Positions 52,510 to 62,475 of a stretch of DNA of 64,000 nt are shown here, piece by piece (the first letter of the stretch is position 1; each line of letters begins with the position of its first letter). A model generated the notes under the pieces. That model did not search any database and was not told the origin of the DNA. It saw only the letters and a list, made by a program, of their open reading frames with translations. The position numbers were made by a program, and so were the translations under genes. This DNA is from Pseudofrankia saprophytica. Lineage in GTDB: Bacteria > Actinomycetota > Actinomycetes > Frankiales > Frankiaceae. The stretch spans positions 460,065-524,064 of the forward strand of contig NZ_KI912266.1 of NCBI RefSeq assembly GCF_000235425.2. The letters are read 5' to 3'.

Positions 52510-55059
52510 TCAGGCGGTAACGGAAACGGAGCGCCAGCGGGCGAAGCGACGCAGGCGCAGGCTGTTCGAGACGACGAACAGGGAGCTGAACGCCATCGCC
52601 GCGCCGGCGATCATCGGGTTGAGCAGCCCGAGAGCCGCGACCGGCAGCGCCGCCACGTTGTAGGCGAACGCCCAGAACAGGTTGCCGCGGATCGTGCGCA
52701 GCGTCGCCCTGGACAGCCGGATCGCGTCGGCCGCCGCCATCGGGTCACCGCCGACGAGCACCAGGTCGCCCGCCTCGATCGCGACGTCGCTGCCCGTGCC
52801 CATCGCGAGCCCGAGATCGGCCAGCGCGAGTGCCGGGGCGTCGTTCACCCCGTCACCGACCATGGCCACGACCAACCCCTGCTCCCGCAACCCACGTACG
52901 GTCTCGACCTTTCCGGCCGGCAGCACGCCCGCGACGACGTCCGCGGCGTCGATCCCGACCTGGGCCGCGACGGCCAGCGCGACCGGCTCCGCGTCCCCGG
53001 TCACCAGCATCGGCCGCAGCCCCAGCCCACGCAGCGCGGCGACCGCGGCGGCCGCGCTCGGGCGCACGGTGTCCGCGACCACGACCGCACCCCGAGCACG
53101 CAGGTCGATCGTGTCGCCGGTGTCGCCGGGCCGCGGTGCGCGGTCTGGCGCGGCGCCCCAGGCGACGAGAACCACGGTGCGGCCAGCGGCCTCGGTGGCC
53201 GCCTGCCACGCGGCCAGGTCATCGTCGACCGGCACACCCCGCTCGGCGAGCAGCCGTGCCCGGCCGACGAGCACCCGACGCCCGTCGACGATGCCGCCGG
53301 CGCCGAGCCCGGGCAGCGCGACGAAGTCCGTCACCGCCGGCCCGGCGATCGCCAGGCCGGCACCAGCCACACCGTCGACCCCAGCCGTGCCGGCCACCCC
53401 AGCCGTGCCGGCCACCCCAGCCGTGCCGGCTGCCTCAGCCGCGCGGGCGGCCGCGGCGATCGCCTGGGCGATCGGGTGCTCGCTGGCCGCCTCGACGGCG
53501 CCCGCCAGGCGCAACACCTCGCTCGCGGAGGCACCGGCGGCGGCGGTTCCGGCGGCGGGGCGCACCTCGACCACACTCATCCGGCCGATGGTGACCGTGC
53601 CGGTCTTGTCGAGCACGATGACCTGAGCCCGCCGGGTCGACTCCAGCACCTCCGGCCCGCGGATCAGGATGCCGAGCTGGGCGCCGCGCCCGGTGCCGAC
53701 CAGCAGCGCCATCGGGGTGGCGAGGCCGAGCGCGCACGGGCAGGCGACGATCAGCACGGCTACGGCGGCGGTGAAGGCGGCGGCCACCGGCCGGCCGGTG
53801 GCCAGCCAGCCGGCGAGGGTTCCGGCGGCAAGCACGAGGACGACCGGGACGAACACCGCCGACACCCTGTCGGCCAGCCGGGCGATCTCGGCCTTGCCCG
53901 ACTGGGCGGCGGCGAGCATCCTGGCCATCTGCGCGAGCTGAGTGTCCGCGCCGACCCTGGTCGCCCGCACGACGAGCCGGCCGCCGGCCGCGACGGTCCC
54001 GCCAGTCACCGCCGCGCCAGGGCCGACGTCGACGGGCACCGATTCGCCGGTGACCAGGCTGGCGTCGATCGCGGCCGCTCCGTCGACGACGACCCCGTCG
54101 GTGGCGATCCGCTCGCCCGGTCGGGCCACGAACAGGTCGCCGACGGCGAGCGCTTCGACCGCCACCCGATGCTCGGCCCCGTCCGGGCCCACCACGGCGA
54201 CGTCCCGCGCGCCGTGCTCCAGCAGCGCCCGCAGCGCCGCCCCGGCCCGGCGGCGTGACCGTAGCTCCAGGTATCGACCGACGAGCAGGAACACGGTGAC
54301 GCCGGCCGCCACCTCGAAGTAGATCGTGTCGAGGCTTTCCCCGAGGCCGTCGTCCGTCCAGCCGACGGCCAGGTCGAAGCCGTGCCGCATGCCGATCATG
54401 CCCGCGTCCCCGAAGACCAGCGCGTACAGCGACCAGCCGAAGGCGGCGAGTGTGCCCAGGGAGATCAGCGTGTCCATCGTGAGCGCGCCGTGGCGCAGGT
54501 TGCGCCAGGTGGCCCGGTGGAACGGCAGCCCGCCCCAGCCGACCACCGGCGCGGCGAGCGCCAGCGACACCCATTGCCAGCCGGGGAACTGCGCCGGCGG
54601 CACCATCGCCAGCACGATCACCGGGACGGCGAGCAGGGCGCTCACCCACAGCCGCGTCCACGACCGGCGGGTCTCGGCCGCCTCCCGCGCCTCGGCCTCG
54701 GCGATCGCGTCGACGGTGGGCGGCTGGTCCACGTCGGCCCCACCAGCCTGGCCCTTCTGATCTTCCCAGCCAGGCCCGTCCGCCAGCCGGCGCGTGCCGG
54801 CTGGGGCGAGCGGCGCGGCCGAGTAGCCGGCGGCCTCCACCGCGTGGACGAGGTCGACGACGGTCGTCGGCTCCTCGGCGGGGCCGACCAGGCGGACGGT
54901 CGCGCGCTCGGTCGCGTAGTTCACCGCGGCGTCGACGCCCGGCAGCTTGTTCAGCCTGCGCTGCACCCTGGCGGCGCAGGAGGCACAGGTCATCCCGCCG
55001 ACCATCAGCTCGACGGTGTCACCCGCGCCGATCGGGTCGACTTCCCGGATCGCGGCCAT
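52510..55059 (-). CDS. copA: Copper-exporting P1B-type ATPase
   Basis: An 849-residue heavy-metal pump. An N-terminal HMA domain carries GMTCASCAARV, and eight helices include the metal-binding CPC in VACPCALGLATP. The phosphorylation site is VLDKTGTVT and the hinge is MVGDGVNDAPAL. CPC plus the CxxC HMA and the CopZ neighbour point to Cu+. The nucleotide domain contains an insertion of GTAGVA repeats (about residues 545-570). ATG 55059 has GGGAGG upstream. It is in one operon with copZ, 57 bases apart. Confidence 0.92.
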   Translation of the reverse strand: MAAIREVDPIGAGDTVELMVGGMTCASCAARVQRRLNKLPGVDAAVNYATERATVRLVGPAEEPTTVVDLVHAVEAAGYSAAPLAPAGTRRLADGPGWEDQKGQAGGADVDQPPTVDAIAEAEAREAAETRRSWTRLWVSALLAVPVIVLAMVPPAQFPGWQWVSLALAAPVVGWGGLPFHRATWRNLRHGALTMDTLISLGTLAAFGWSLYALVFGDAGMIGMRHGFDLAVGWTDDGLGESLDTIYFEVAAGVTVFLLVGRYLELRSRRRAGAALRALLEHGARDVAVVGPDGAEHRVAVEALAVGDLFVARPGERIATDGVVVDGAAAIDASLVTGESVPVDVGPGAAVTGGTVAAGGRLVVRATRVGADTQLAQMARMLAAAQSGKAEIARLADRVSAVFVPVVLVLAAGTLAGWLATGRPVAAAFTAAVAVLIVACPCALGLATPMALLVGTGRGAQLGILIRGPEVLESTRRAQVIVLDKTGTVTIGRMSVVEVRPAAGTAAAGASASEVLRLAGAVEAASEHPIAQAIAAAARAAEAAGTAGVAGTAGVAGTAGVDGVAGAGLAIAGPAVTDFVALPGLGAGGIVDGRRVLVGRARLLAERGVPVDDDLAAWQAATEAAGRTVVLVAWGAAPDRAPRPGDTGDTIDLRARGAVVVADTVRPSAAAAVAALRGLGLRPMLVTGDAEPVALAVAAQVGIDAADVVAGVLPAGKVETVRGLREQGLVVAMVGDGVNDAPALALADLGLAMGTGSDVAIEAGDLVLVGGDPMAAADAIRLSRATLRTIRGNLFWAFAYNVAALPVAALGLLNPMIAGAAMAFSSLFVVSNSLRLRRFARWRSVSVTA

Positions 55060-55116
55060 CGTCGTCCTCCCGCCCACGAGGCGCGTCGCCGCGCCCGCGC
55101 GTCACACGAGCTGGCG

Positions 55117-55320
55117 TCACACGAGCTGGTAGCCAGCCTCTTCGACGGCGGCCCGCACCGCCTCGCGATCAAGGGGGGCGTCGCTGACCACCTCGGCCGT
55201 GCCGGAGGCGAGGTCGACCCGGACGTCCGATACTCCCGGCAGGTGCGAGATCTCCTCGGTCACGGCGTTCACGCAGTGCCCGCAGGTCATCCCCGTCACG
55301 GTGTACGTGCTGGCGACCAT
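55117..55320 (-). CDS. copZ: CopZ-like copper chaperone (HMA domain)
   Basis: A 67-residue single HMA domain with the metal site GMTCGHCVNAV. It delivers Cu+ to CopA in the cytoplasm. It is first in the copZ-copA operon, about 60 bases downstream of a CsoR-like operator. Confidence 0.92.
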   Translation of the reverse strand: MVASTYTVTGMTCGHCVNAVTEEISHLPGVSDVRVDLASGTAEVVSDAPLDREAVRAAVEEAGYQLV

Positions 55321-55378
55321 GACTTCCCCCTCCGTTTCACGCCCGAGCCCGCCGGTGCCCCCGGCGGCCCTTCGAATA

Positions 55379-55393
55379 TACCCCTGGGGGGTA
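55379..55393. promoter_or_regulatory. CsoR-type copper operator upstream of copZ
   Basis: TACCCC-TGG-GGGGTA within ATATACCCCTGGGGGGTACC matches the pattern of known CsoR operators (TATACCCC/GGGGTATA type). The location 59 bases before copZ suits copper-responsive derepression of copZ-copA. No csoR gene is in the window. Confidence 0.75.
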
Positions 55394-55480
55394 CCACGAA
55401 GCCAGGCATACGCCCGCGGCGGACCCCGGGAGGGATCACGGTGAAGAAGCGTCTCGCGGCGGGGCCAGCCGGTCGGCCGG

Positions 55481-56506
55481 TCAGCCGCGGGCGAGCCTGG
55501 TGGCGAACTCGGTGGCCCAGTAGGTGAGGATGATGTCCGCGCCCGCGCGGTGGATGGCGGTCAGCGTCTCGGCGATGATCCGCTCGCGGTCGACCCAGCC
55601 GTTCGCGGCGGCGGCCTCGACCATCGCGTACTCCCCGGAGACCTGGTAGGCCGCCACCGGCACGTCCACGTTGTCGGACACCGCCCGCAGGATGTCCAGG
55701 TACGCCAGCGCGGGCTTGACCATCACCGCGTCCGCGCCCTCGGCCAGGTCCAGCGCCACCTCGCGCAGCGCCTCTGCGGCGGAGCGGGCCGGGTCCTGCT
55801 GGTAGCCCGACCGGTCGCCGAACTGGGGCGCGCACTCGGCGGCCTCCCGGAACGGCCCGTAGAACGCCGACGCGTACTTCACCGAGTACGCCAGGATCGG
55901 CAGGTCCGGGTAGCCGGCGCCGTCCAGCGCGGCACGGATCGCGCCGACCTGGCCGTCCATCATGCCGCTCGGAGCCACCACCTGGACGCCGGCGTTCGCC
56001 TGCGCGACCGCGATGCTCGCGTACCGCTCGAGGGTCGCGTCGTTGTCGACGTCCCCCGACGCGGTCAGCAGCCCGCAGTGCCCGTGGTCGGTGTATTCGT
56101 CGAGGCACAGGTCCGCCATCACCACGACGTCCCCGCCGACCTCGGACACCACGTCCTGGATGGCCAGCTGGACGATCCCGTCGGGGTCGTCCGCCGCCGA
56201 GCCGCGGCCGTCCTTCACCGCGGGCACCCCGAACAGGATGATCCCGCCGACTCCGGCCTCGGCCGCCTGGGCGGCGGCCTTGCGCAGCGAGTCCCGGGTG
56301 TGCTGCGCCACTCCCGGCATCGAGGCCACCGGCACCGGCTCGGACACGCCCTCCTTGACGAACACCGGCAACACCAGGTCCGCCGGGTGCAGCCGCACAT
56401 CCGCCACCAGCCGGCGCAGCGCCGGCGTCCGCCGCAGCCGGCGCGGCCGCGCCAGCGGGAAGCCGGCGGGCAGGCCCGCGAGCTTCCCGACGGCGCCGGC
56501 CGTCAT
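55481..56506 (-). CDS. hemB: Delta-aminolevulinic acid dehydratase (porphobilinogen synthase)
   Basis: A 341-residue HemB joining two 5-aminolevulinates. Active-site lysines are in YSVKYASAFYGPFR and VMVKPALAYLDI. The metal region reads VMADLCLDEYTDHGHCGLL, Asp/Cys-containing as in Mg/Zn-variable enzymes. ATG 56506 overlaps the hemD stop (ATGA). Last gene of the rex-hemA-hemC-hemD-hemB operon. Confidence 0.95.
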   Translation of the reverse strand: MTAGAVGKLAGLPAGFPLARPRRLRRTPALRRLVADVRLHPADLVLPVFVKEGVSEPVPVASMPGVAQHTRDSLRKAAAQAAEAGVGGIILFGVPAVKDGRGSAADDPDGIVQLAIQDVVSEVGGDVVVMADLCLDEYTDHGHCGLLTASGDVDNDATLERYASIAVAQANAGVQVVAPSGMMDGQVGAIRAALDGAGYPDLPILAYSVKYASAFYGPFREAAECAPQFGDRSGYQQDPARSAAEALREVALDLAEGADAVMVKPALAYLDILRAVSDNVDVPVAAYQVSGEYAMVEAAAANGWVDRERIIAETLTAIHRAGADIILTYWATEFATRLARG

Positions 56507-58359
56507 CGCCGGCCCCGCCGCGGCTTGGGCAGGCGGGCGGCCAGCGGGCCGACCTTGCCGAGCTCCTCGCGGTGCTCGGCGGCGAACTCGGCGAGCGCGC
56601 CGACCAGCGCGGCGGTCGTCGCCTCCGGCGCCTGCACGTCGACCCGCAGGCCCAGCTCCTGGGCGGTCTCGGCCGTCTTCGGGCCGATGCAGGCGATCAC
56701 GGTCGTCTCGTGCGGCTTGCCGGCGATACCGACCAGGTTGCGCACCGTGGAAGACGAGGTGAAGACGACGGCGTCGACGCGGCCGCCCTTGAGGGCCTCG
56801 CGGATCGGCGCGGGCGGCGGCGCGGCGCGCACCGTCCGGTAGGCGGTGACGTCGTCGACCTGCCAGCCGCGCTCCTTGAGCCCGGCCTCCAGGATCTCGG
56901 TCGCGATGTCGGCGCGCGGCAGCAGCACCCGGTCGAGCAGGTCGAGCGAGCTGTCGTAGGGCGGCCAGTCGGCGAGCAGGCCCTCGCTGGACTGCTGGCC
57001 GGCGGGCACCAGGTCGGGCCGGATGCCGAAGGTGCGCAGCGCGTCCGCCGTCGCCTCGCCGATCGCGGCGACCTTCACGCCGGCGAACGAGCGGGCATCC
57101 AGGCTGCGCTCCTCGACCTTCTCCTGCACGGCCTTGACCGCGTTGACGGAGGTGAACGCCACCCACTGGTAGCGGCCGGAGACCAGCCCGGTGATCGCGC
57201 GCTCCATCGGGGCAGCCGTGCGCGGGGGCTCGACGGCGATCGTCGGCACCTCCAGCGGGCTCGCGCCGTGCGAACGCAGGAGATCCGACAGGATCGCGGC
57301 CTGCTCCTTGGTGCGCGGCACCAGGACGGTCCAGCCGAACAGCGCGCGGGTCTCCCACCAGGACAGCTTGGCGCGGGTCGCGACCACCGGGCCGATCGAC
57401 AGGACGATCTGGGTCGGCGGCTGGCTCGAGTTGGCCAGCAGCGGCGCGCAGTCGGCCTCGATCCGGTCGAGGGTGGAGCTGACGGTGCGCTGGTCGGTGG
57501 TGGTGCCGTCGACCGTGACGGCCGTCGGGGTGTCACCTGGCCGGCCATGCTCGACGAGCGCCGTGGCGACCTTGCCGATCTCGTTCGGCGCCGCGGTGAT
57601 CACCAGGGTGCCCGGGGTCTGGGCGAGGCCGGCCCAGTCCACGTCGGACATGCCCGCGACGGTCCCGCCGCCGAGCCCGCCGAACCCGGCGCCAAGGCCC
57701 AGGCCACCGCCCAGGCCGCCACCGAGCCCGCCGCCCAGGCCACCGGACCCCAGGCTCCCCGAGCCCAGGCCGCCACCGAGGCCACCGCCGAGCCCGCCGC
57801 CCAGCGGGCGGCCGATCAGACCACGCGACGACCCGAACGGCGACGAGCCGAGGCCGACCGCGTCCGGCCCGAACGGGGAGGCGACCGGCAGCTCGCCGCT
57901 GGACGAGAACACCCCGCTGGTACTCGCGAAGGTGACGGGCAGGCCGGGGGCGACGCCCGCGTAGGTGGAGACGGCCGCGCCGGTCGCGACGCCGGGAATC
58001 ACCTTGTACGGGATCTTGGCCTTCGCGAGCGACTGCGCGTCGTTCGCGCCGATCCGGGTGAGCCATGGATCCGACCCGTAGAGCCGGACGACCTTGTCGC
58101 CGGAGCGGGCACGGCTGACCACCGCGGCGGTGGCCGCCTCCGCGTCCCGGATCGGCTTCGGCGCGTCCAGGTCACCGATCCGCAGCACCTCGGCGGTGAG
58201 CGGCTCCAGGATGGCCGGGGCCACGTCCGGGTCGGCGACGACGACGTCGGCGGCATTGAGGGTCTCGACGGCCAGCACGGTCAGCAGGCCGGGGTCACGG
58301 GGCCCGGCGCCCACGAGGGCGACCGGGGACACGGGCTTCTTCGTTCGTCGAGTGGCCAT
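56503..58359 (-). CDS. hemD: Uroporphyrinogen-III synthase fused to a degenerate SUMT-like domain
   Basis: A 618-residue protein. The N-terminal ~250 residues resemble a SUMT methyltransferase (VGAGPRDPGLLTVLAVETL), but key motifs are altered: LYGSDPWLTRIGAND instead of LKGGDPxxxGRGGEE, and AGVAPGLP instead of AGIPxTHR. Methylation is therefore doubtful. A Gly/Leu-rich run (GGGLGGGLGGGLGSG, about residues 185-235) is inserted in it. The C-terminal half is HemD (GWTVLVPRTKEQAAILSDLL), which closes the tetrapyrrole ring. Such fusions are usual for actinobacterial hemD. Compare the intact SUMT fusion at 3195-4976. Confidence 0.88.
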   Translation of the reverse strand: MATRRTKKPVSPVALVGAGPRDPGLLTVLAVETLNAADVVVADPDVAPAILEPLTAEVLRIGDLDAPKPIRDAEAATAAVVSRARSGDKVVRLYGSDPWLTRIGANDAQSLAKAKIPYKVIPGVATGAAVSTYAGVAPGLPVTFASTSGVFSSSGELPVASPFGPDAVGLGSSPFGSSRGLIGRPLGGGLGGGLGGGLGSGSLGSGGLGGGLGGGLGGGLGLGAGFGGLGGGTVAGMSDVDWAGLAQTPGTLVITAAPNEIGKVATALVEHGRPGDTPTAVTVDGTTTDQRTVSSTLDRIEADCAPLLANSSQPPTQIVLSIGPVVATRAKLSWWETRALFGWTVLVPRTKEQAAILSDLLRSHGASPLEVPTIAVEPPRTAAPMERAITGLVSGRYQWVAFTSVNAVKAVQEKVEERSLDARSFAGVKVAAIGEATADALRTFGIRPDLVPAGQQSSEGLLADWPPYDSSLDLLDRVLLPRADIATEILEAGLKERGWQVDDVTAYRTVRAAPPPAPIREALKGGRVDAVVFTSSSTVRNLVGIAGKPHETTVIACIGPKTAETAQELGLRVDVQAPEATTAALVGALAEFAAEHREELGKVGPLAARLPKPRRGRR

Positions 58360-58363
58360 GACG

Positions 58364-59542
58364 TCAGCGGGTTCCCATCAGCGTGTGTGCTCCGGCGGAG
58401 AGCAGGTCGTCCGCGAGGCGCCTGCCGAGCGCCTCCGGGTCGGCGGTCGGGCCGGTGAGCTCGCGCCGCAGAACGGCCCGGCCGTCCGGCGACGCGACCA
58501 CCGCGCGCAGGCGAATCTCGCTGGCGACAGTGGCCTGACCGGTCCCGCTCACTGGGCGCCCGCTCCGCTCGTCGGCAGAGTTCTGCCCACGAGCGGTACT
58601 GGCGTCACCGGTCGCGGGCACGACCCGCGCCAACGCGCCGACCGGCGCGGTGCAACCCGCTTCGATCGCCGCCAGAAAGGCACGTTCCGCCCTGACCGCC
58701 ACGGACGACGGTGCATCGTCGAGCACAAACCGTAGCAGCCCAGCAAGCGGAGCCCCAACTCCGCTTCCCGGAGTAGCCGACCCGCCGGCTCCCGTCACAT
58801 CGCCGTCCGGGACCACCGGGCAACCTGTCGCCACACCCGTCGGCGCCGTCGCCGCGGCCAGGCACTCGATCGCGAGGGCGCCCTGCCCAGGCGCGGGGAG
58901 CATCACCTCCGGCTCCAGAACCTCGGTCACCGCGTCCAGCCGGTCGAGGCGGGCGAGCCCGGCCCAGGCGAGCACGACGGCGTCCACCTCGCCGTCGATC
59001 GCCTTCTTGATCCGGGTATCCACGTTGCCGCGGATGGGTACCACGTCCAGGCCAAGGCCGAGCGCGAGCAGCTGGGCGGCGCGCCGCGCGGAGCCGGTGC
59101 CGATCCGCGCGCCCGGGCCGAGCTCGGCGAGCCGCCGCCCGCTCGGCGAGACCAGCACGTCACGCACGTCCTCGCGCGGCGGGATGGCGGCGAGCGCGAT
59201 CCCCTCCGGGGCGGCCGTGGGCAGGTCCTTGAGCGAGTGGACGGCGAGGTCGACCTCACCGGCGAGCAGGGCGTCGCGCAGCGCGCTCACGAACACCCCG
59301 GTACCGCCCAGCTGGCTGATCGCCGCCTTGTTCCGGTCGCCCTCGGTCACGATGTGTACCAGCTCGACCTCGATGCCGAGCTGGGCCCGCAGGTCGGCGG
59401 CCACCATCCCGGACTGGGCGAGCGCCAGCGCCGAGCGCCGGGTGCCCAGCCGCAGCCGGGTGCGCATCCCACCGGGCGCCGGTGCCCCGGCGGGCGACGC
59501 GAGCGTCACCGGCGTGAGCGATGGCAGGGACGAGGGTGTCAA
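58364..59542 (-). CDS. hemC: Porphobilinogen deaminase (hydroxymethylbilane synthase)
   Basis: A 392-residue Hem[29 protein letters not shown] and the dipyrromethane-cofactor cysteine in [12 protein letters not shown] are present. Family members are near 310 residues; two insertions account for the excess. One is Gly/Val-rich (around 245-270) and one is Ser/Gly/Arg-rich after the cofactor loop (around 315-340), and the second is built on a DNA palindrome. The TTG at 59542 forms a TTGA overlap with the hemA stop; a later GTG or ATG (MRTRLRLG) is possible. Confidence 0.9.
   Translation of the reverse strand: MTPSSLPSLTPVTLASPAGAPAPGGMRTRLRLGTRRSALALAQSGMVAADLRAQLGIEVELVHIVTEGDRNKAAISQLGGTGVFVSALRDALLAGEVDLAVHSLKDLPTAAPEGIALAAIPPREDVRDVLVSPSGRRLAELGPGARIGTGSARRAAQLLALGLGLDVVPIRGNVDTRIKKAIDGEVDAVVLAWAGLARLDRLDAVTEVLEPEVMLPAPGQGALAIECLAAATAPTGVATGCPVVPDGDVTGAGGSATPGSGVGAPLAGLLRFVLDDAPSSVAVRAERAFLAAIEAGCTAPVGALARVVPATGDASTARGQNSADERSGRPVSGTGQATVASEIRLRAVVASPDGRAVLRRELTGPTADPEALGRRLADDLLSAGAHTLMGTR
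58565..58596. repeat. Imperfect palindrome inside hemC
   Basis: CCGCTCGTCGGCAG (58565-58578) and CTGCCCACGAGCGG (58583-58596) are near-perfect inverted repeats around AGTT. They encode part of the non-conserved insertion in HemC. Confidence 0.65.
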
Positions 59543-60954
59543 GGCTGCTCCAGCAGGTCAGGGGCCGAGACGACGGCCGGGACCTCACGGGGGAGGTCGA
59601 ACAACTCACGCAGCGCCTCGGCGTAGGAGTCGCCGCCGGGACCGTTCGCCAGCTGCTGGACCCGCACCGTGGGGGCGTGCAACAACTTGTCGACCACCCG
59701 GCGGACGGTACCGGTCACCATCTCCCACTCCCGGGCGTCCAGGCCGGGCAGCCGGCCGCGCAGCCGGTCGAGCTCGTCCTGCACGATCGCGGCGGCCTGG
59801 GCGCGCAGGGCCACCACCGTCGGGGTGACCCGGACGGCGCCGCGCCGGTTGAGGAAGCCGGTCACCTCCGCGGAGACCAGCGAGCGCACCGCCTCGACAT
59901 CGTGCGAGACCTGCGCGCCCTCCAGCGCGACGCGCAGCGACTCCAGGTCGACGAGCACCACGCCGGGCAGCTCGCGCACCACCGGGTCGATGTCGTGCGG
60001 CAGCGCCAGGTCGAGAAACACCAGCGGCCGGCCCGCCCGGGTGGCGAGCGCCGCCTCGACCATGTCGTAGGTGACCACCAGACCGGTCGCGTCGGTAGAG
60101 GAGACGACCAGGTCGGCCTGGCCGATCTCGTGGGGCAGCTCCGCGAGGCCGACCACCTGGGCGCCGTGGTTCTCGGCGATCGCGGCCGCGCGCGCGGGCG
60201 TCCGGTTGGCGACCACCAGCTCCGTCGCGCCCGCCCGCCGGACGGTCGCCGCCGTCAGGCCGCCGACCGCGCCCGCCCCGATGATCAGTACCCGGCTGCC
60301 GTCCAGCGGCAGGTCGGCCGACACCGCCTCGGCCGCCGAGCCAACCGGCGCCGCCGGCTCAGAGCGCGCGGCCGAGTCGGCCGGCGTGATGTCCGTGGAG
60401 AGCCGCTGAGGACGGCGGACGTCGAGGCTGCCGGCCGCTATCTGCAGGCCGACGGAGACGATCGAGGCACCGGCGGCGTCGATCGACGTCTCGCTGTGCG
60501 CGCGCTTGCCGACCCGCAACGCCGTCTGGAAGAGCGCGGCGAGCGAGCCGCCGGCGGCCCCGGTGGTCTGGGCGCCGCGAAACGCCGTCCGGACCTGCCC
60601 CAGGATCTGGCTCTCGCCGACGAGCATCGAGTCCAGCCCGCAGACGACGGTGAACAGGTGCCCTACCGCGCGCGCCTCATGGTGCACGTACAGGTGCGGC
60701 GACAGCACCGCCAGATCGACGCCACAGACCCGGGCGAGCTGGTCGGAGATGTCGGCGAGGCCACCGTGGAAGGTGTCGACCTCGGCGTAGATCTCGGTAC
60801 GGTTGCACGTGGACAGGACCACGGCCTCGAGCACATGGTCGGCCTGGACGAGATCGCCGAGCACCTTCGGAGCGTCGTCGCCCGACACCGCGGCGAGCTC
60901 CAATAACGAGTTGGGCGCCGTCCGGTGGTTCAGGCCGACTGCGAGCAGGCTCAC
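59539..60954 (-). CDS. hemA: Glutamyl-tRNA reductase
   Basis: A 471-residue HemA, the first committed step of the C5 pathway. Conserved are [11 protein letters not shown], the catalytic Cys in [22 protein letters not shown] and the NADPH fold [11 protein letters not shown]. Residues about 185-220 ([20 protein letters not shown]) are an insertion before the NADPH domain. GTG 60954 overlaps the rex stop (GTGA), coupling heme entry to the redox sensor's transcript. Confidence 0.95.
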   Translation of the reverse strand: MSLLAVGLNHRTAPNSLLELAAVSGDDAPKVLGDLVQADHVLEAVVLSTCNRTEIYAEVDTFHGGLADISDQLARVCGVDLAVLSPHLYVHHEARAVGHLFTVVCGLDSMLVGESQILGQVRTAFRGAQTTGAAGGSLAALFQTALRVGKRAHSETSIDAAGASIVSVGLQIAAGSLDVRRPQRLSTDITPADSAARSEPAAPVGSAAEAVSADLPLDGSRVLIIGAGAVGGLTAATVRRAGATELVVANRTPARAAAIAENHGAQVVGLAELPHEIGQADLVVSSTDATGLVVTYDMVEAALATRAGRPLVFLDLALPHDIDPVVRELPGVVLVDLESLRVALEGAQVSHDVEAVRSLVSAEVTGFLNRRGAVRVTPTVVALRAQAAAIVQDELDRLRGRLPGLDAREWEMVTGTVRRVVDKLLHAPTVRVQQLANGPGGDSYAEALRELFDLPREVPAVVSAPDLLEQP

Positions 60955-61916
60955 GACCCCTCACCGCCGGCGCCGGCTACCTCGCCCAGGCGGGACTCGT
61001 CCCGCCGCTGCGCCGCTGTGATCCGTTGCATGCGCACGATCCCGTCCGTCCTGCCGCCCGCGCCCGCGCCGTCCGCGCCGCCGCCCTGTACACCAACGCC
61101 GCCGACGGCGGCATCCGTCCCGCCGTCGGTGAGGCCACGGCTACCGAGGCTGTCGTCACCGAGGCCCGCGGCCCCGGCGGTGTCCGCGCGGCCCTCGGGT
61201 GGTGTTCCCACCGGCAGCGTCCCCAGGGTTGCGGGCCGGACACGTTCGCCACCGGCCGGGCGCTTGCGCGCCTCATGGAACGACAGGATCTGCAGTTCGA
61301 CGGCCAGATCGACCTTACGCACGTCGACCCCTTGGGGGACGGTCAGGACGACCGGTGCGAAGTTGAGGATGCTGGTGACACCGGCGGCTACCAGCCGGTC
61401 GCACACGTGCTGCGCGGCCCCGGCCGGGGTGCAGATCACACCGATCGTCACCTGAAAGTCCTCGATCAGCCTTTCCAGCTCGTCCACGGAGCGGATTCGC
61501 ACACCACCGATGACCTCGCCGGCGCGCGCCGGGTCGGCGTCGACGAGCGCGACGATCCGGAACCCGCGAGCTGGGAACCCGCCGTAGCGCGCGAGCGCGT
61601 GCCCGAGATTACCCACTCCGACCAGCATCACCGCTCGGTCCTCGGTCAGCCCGAGGCGCGCCGAGATGCGGTCGAGCAGGACGGCCACGTCGTAGCCGAC
61701 CCCTCTGGTTCCGTAGGAACCCAGATGAGAGAGGTCCTTGCGCACCTTCGCCGGCGTCACCCCGGCGGCGGCGGCGAGCGTGTCCGACGACACGGTCGAG
61801 ACCCCCTCGTCCCCCAGCGCGGTGAGTACCCGCAGGTAGAGAGGGAGGCGGGCGACCGTCGCCTCGGGAACGGCGCCGGCCCGGTTCTCCCGGGCTATCC
61901 GCCGAGACTTGCTCAT
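60951..61916 (-). CDS. rex: Redox-sensing transcriptional repressor Rex
   Basis: A 321-residue Rex. The N-terminal winged helix reads [20 protein letters not shown] then [25 protein letters not shown], followed by a Rossmann domain ([19 protein letters not shown]) that binds NADH/NAD+. The last ~90 residues are a Gly/Ala-rich tail beyond the usual ~230-residue family length. It heads the heme operon and probably represses itself through the site at 62003-62020, relieved when NADH/NAD+ rises under oxygen limitation. Confidence 0.94.
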   Translation of the reverse strand: MSKSRRIARENRAGAVPEATVARLPLYLRVLTALGDEGVSTVSSDTLAAAAGVTPAKVRKDLSHLGSYGTRGVGYDVAVLLDRISARLGLTEDRAVMLVGVGNLGHALARYGGFPARGFRIVALVDADPARAGEVIGGVRIRSVDELERLIEDFQVTIGVICTPAGAAQHVCDRLVAAGVTSILNFAPVVLTVPQGVDVRKVDLAVELQILSFHEARKRPAGGERVRPATLGTLPVGTPPEGRADTAGAAGLGDDSLGSRGLTDGGTDAAVGGVGVQGGGADGAGAGGRTDGIVRMQRITAAQRRDESRLGEVAGAGGEGS

Positions 61917-62002
61917 GACGCGCGGCTCCTGTCGGTCGATCTGGCCGCGAGAGGGCGTCGTGCGGCGGCCGGAGCCGCCCGAGATCCGTCGAGTCTACGA
62001 CT

Positions 62003-62020
62003 TCGTGAAAGCCTTCACAA
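62003..62020. promoter_or_regulatory. Rex operator (ROP) upstream of rex-hemACDB
   Basis: TCGTGAA-AGCC-TTCACAA differs at one base from the Rex consensus TTGTGAANNNNTTCACAA. It lies 87 bases before the rex start in an AT-richer patch, as expected for autoregulation of the rex-hem operon. Confidence 0.85.
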
Positions 62021-62157
62021 AGTTTGCGCCGACAACTCGGCAGACGCACCCGTCCGCGCCGGCGGGAGGCAGGGACCAAGGCCAGACATCCACGGGTCGA
62101 AAGCCTTCAGCGCCCGGGACGAAAGCCGCGACCCGCCCGGCGGTGGCGGCGACCGGC

Positions 62158-62451
62158 TCAGCGCAGCGACCAGCGGCGCCCGACGAGCGCGTCGCGCAAC
62201 CGAGCCTCCTCGACCCGCCAGTAACCGTGTTCCCTGCCGTCGATCAGGACGACCGGCACCCGGTCGCCGTACTCGTCCGCGCGGGCGGGCTCGGCGTCCA
62301 CGTCCAGCTCCCGCCAGCCGACGCCGGTCTGTTCCGCCACCCGGACCACCGCCGCGCGCGCGTCGTCACACAGATGACAGCCCACCCTCGTCAGCAACGT
62401 GATCCGCGGCGCGTCATCGGCCGCCTCGCCCACCGCGTCCGTCCCGCCCAT
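62158..62451 (-). CDS. Glutaredoxin-like (DUF836-type) thiol protein
   Basis: A 97-residue thioredoxin-fold protein with active site RVGCHLCDDA (CxxC) after a short N-terminal extension, the cis-Pro in DRVPVVLIDG and a C-terminal WRVEEARLRDAL. Proteins of this type sit upstream of rex in several actinobacteria. The redox partner is unknown; a link to NADH/thiol state is plausible from context. ATG 62451 is chosen with GGGAGGG about 9-15 bases upstream. Confidence 0.82.
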   Translation of the reverse strand: MGGTDAVGEAADDAPRITLLTRVGCHLCDDARAAVVRVAEQTGVGWRELDVDAEPARADEYGDRVPVVLIDGREHGYWRVEEARLRDALVGRRWSLR

Positions 62452-62475
62452 GGACCCACCCTCCCACCGCCACAC

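Noticed and set aside
57660-57800. CRISPR-like or minisatellite array at the Gly/Leu-rich run of hemD
   Set aside because: Units are 9-15 bases, imperfect and in frame; it is a coding low-complexity tract, not a repeat-spacer array.
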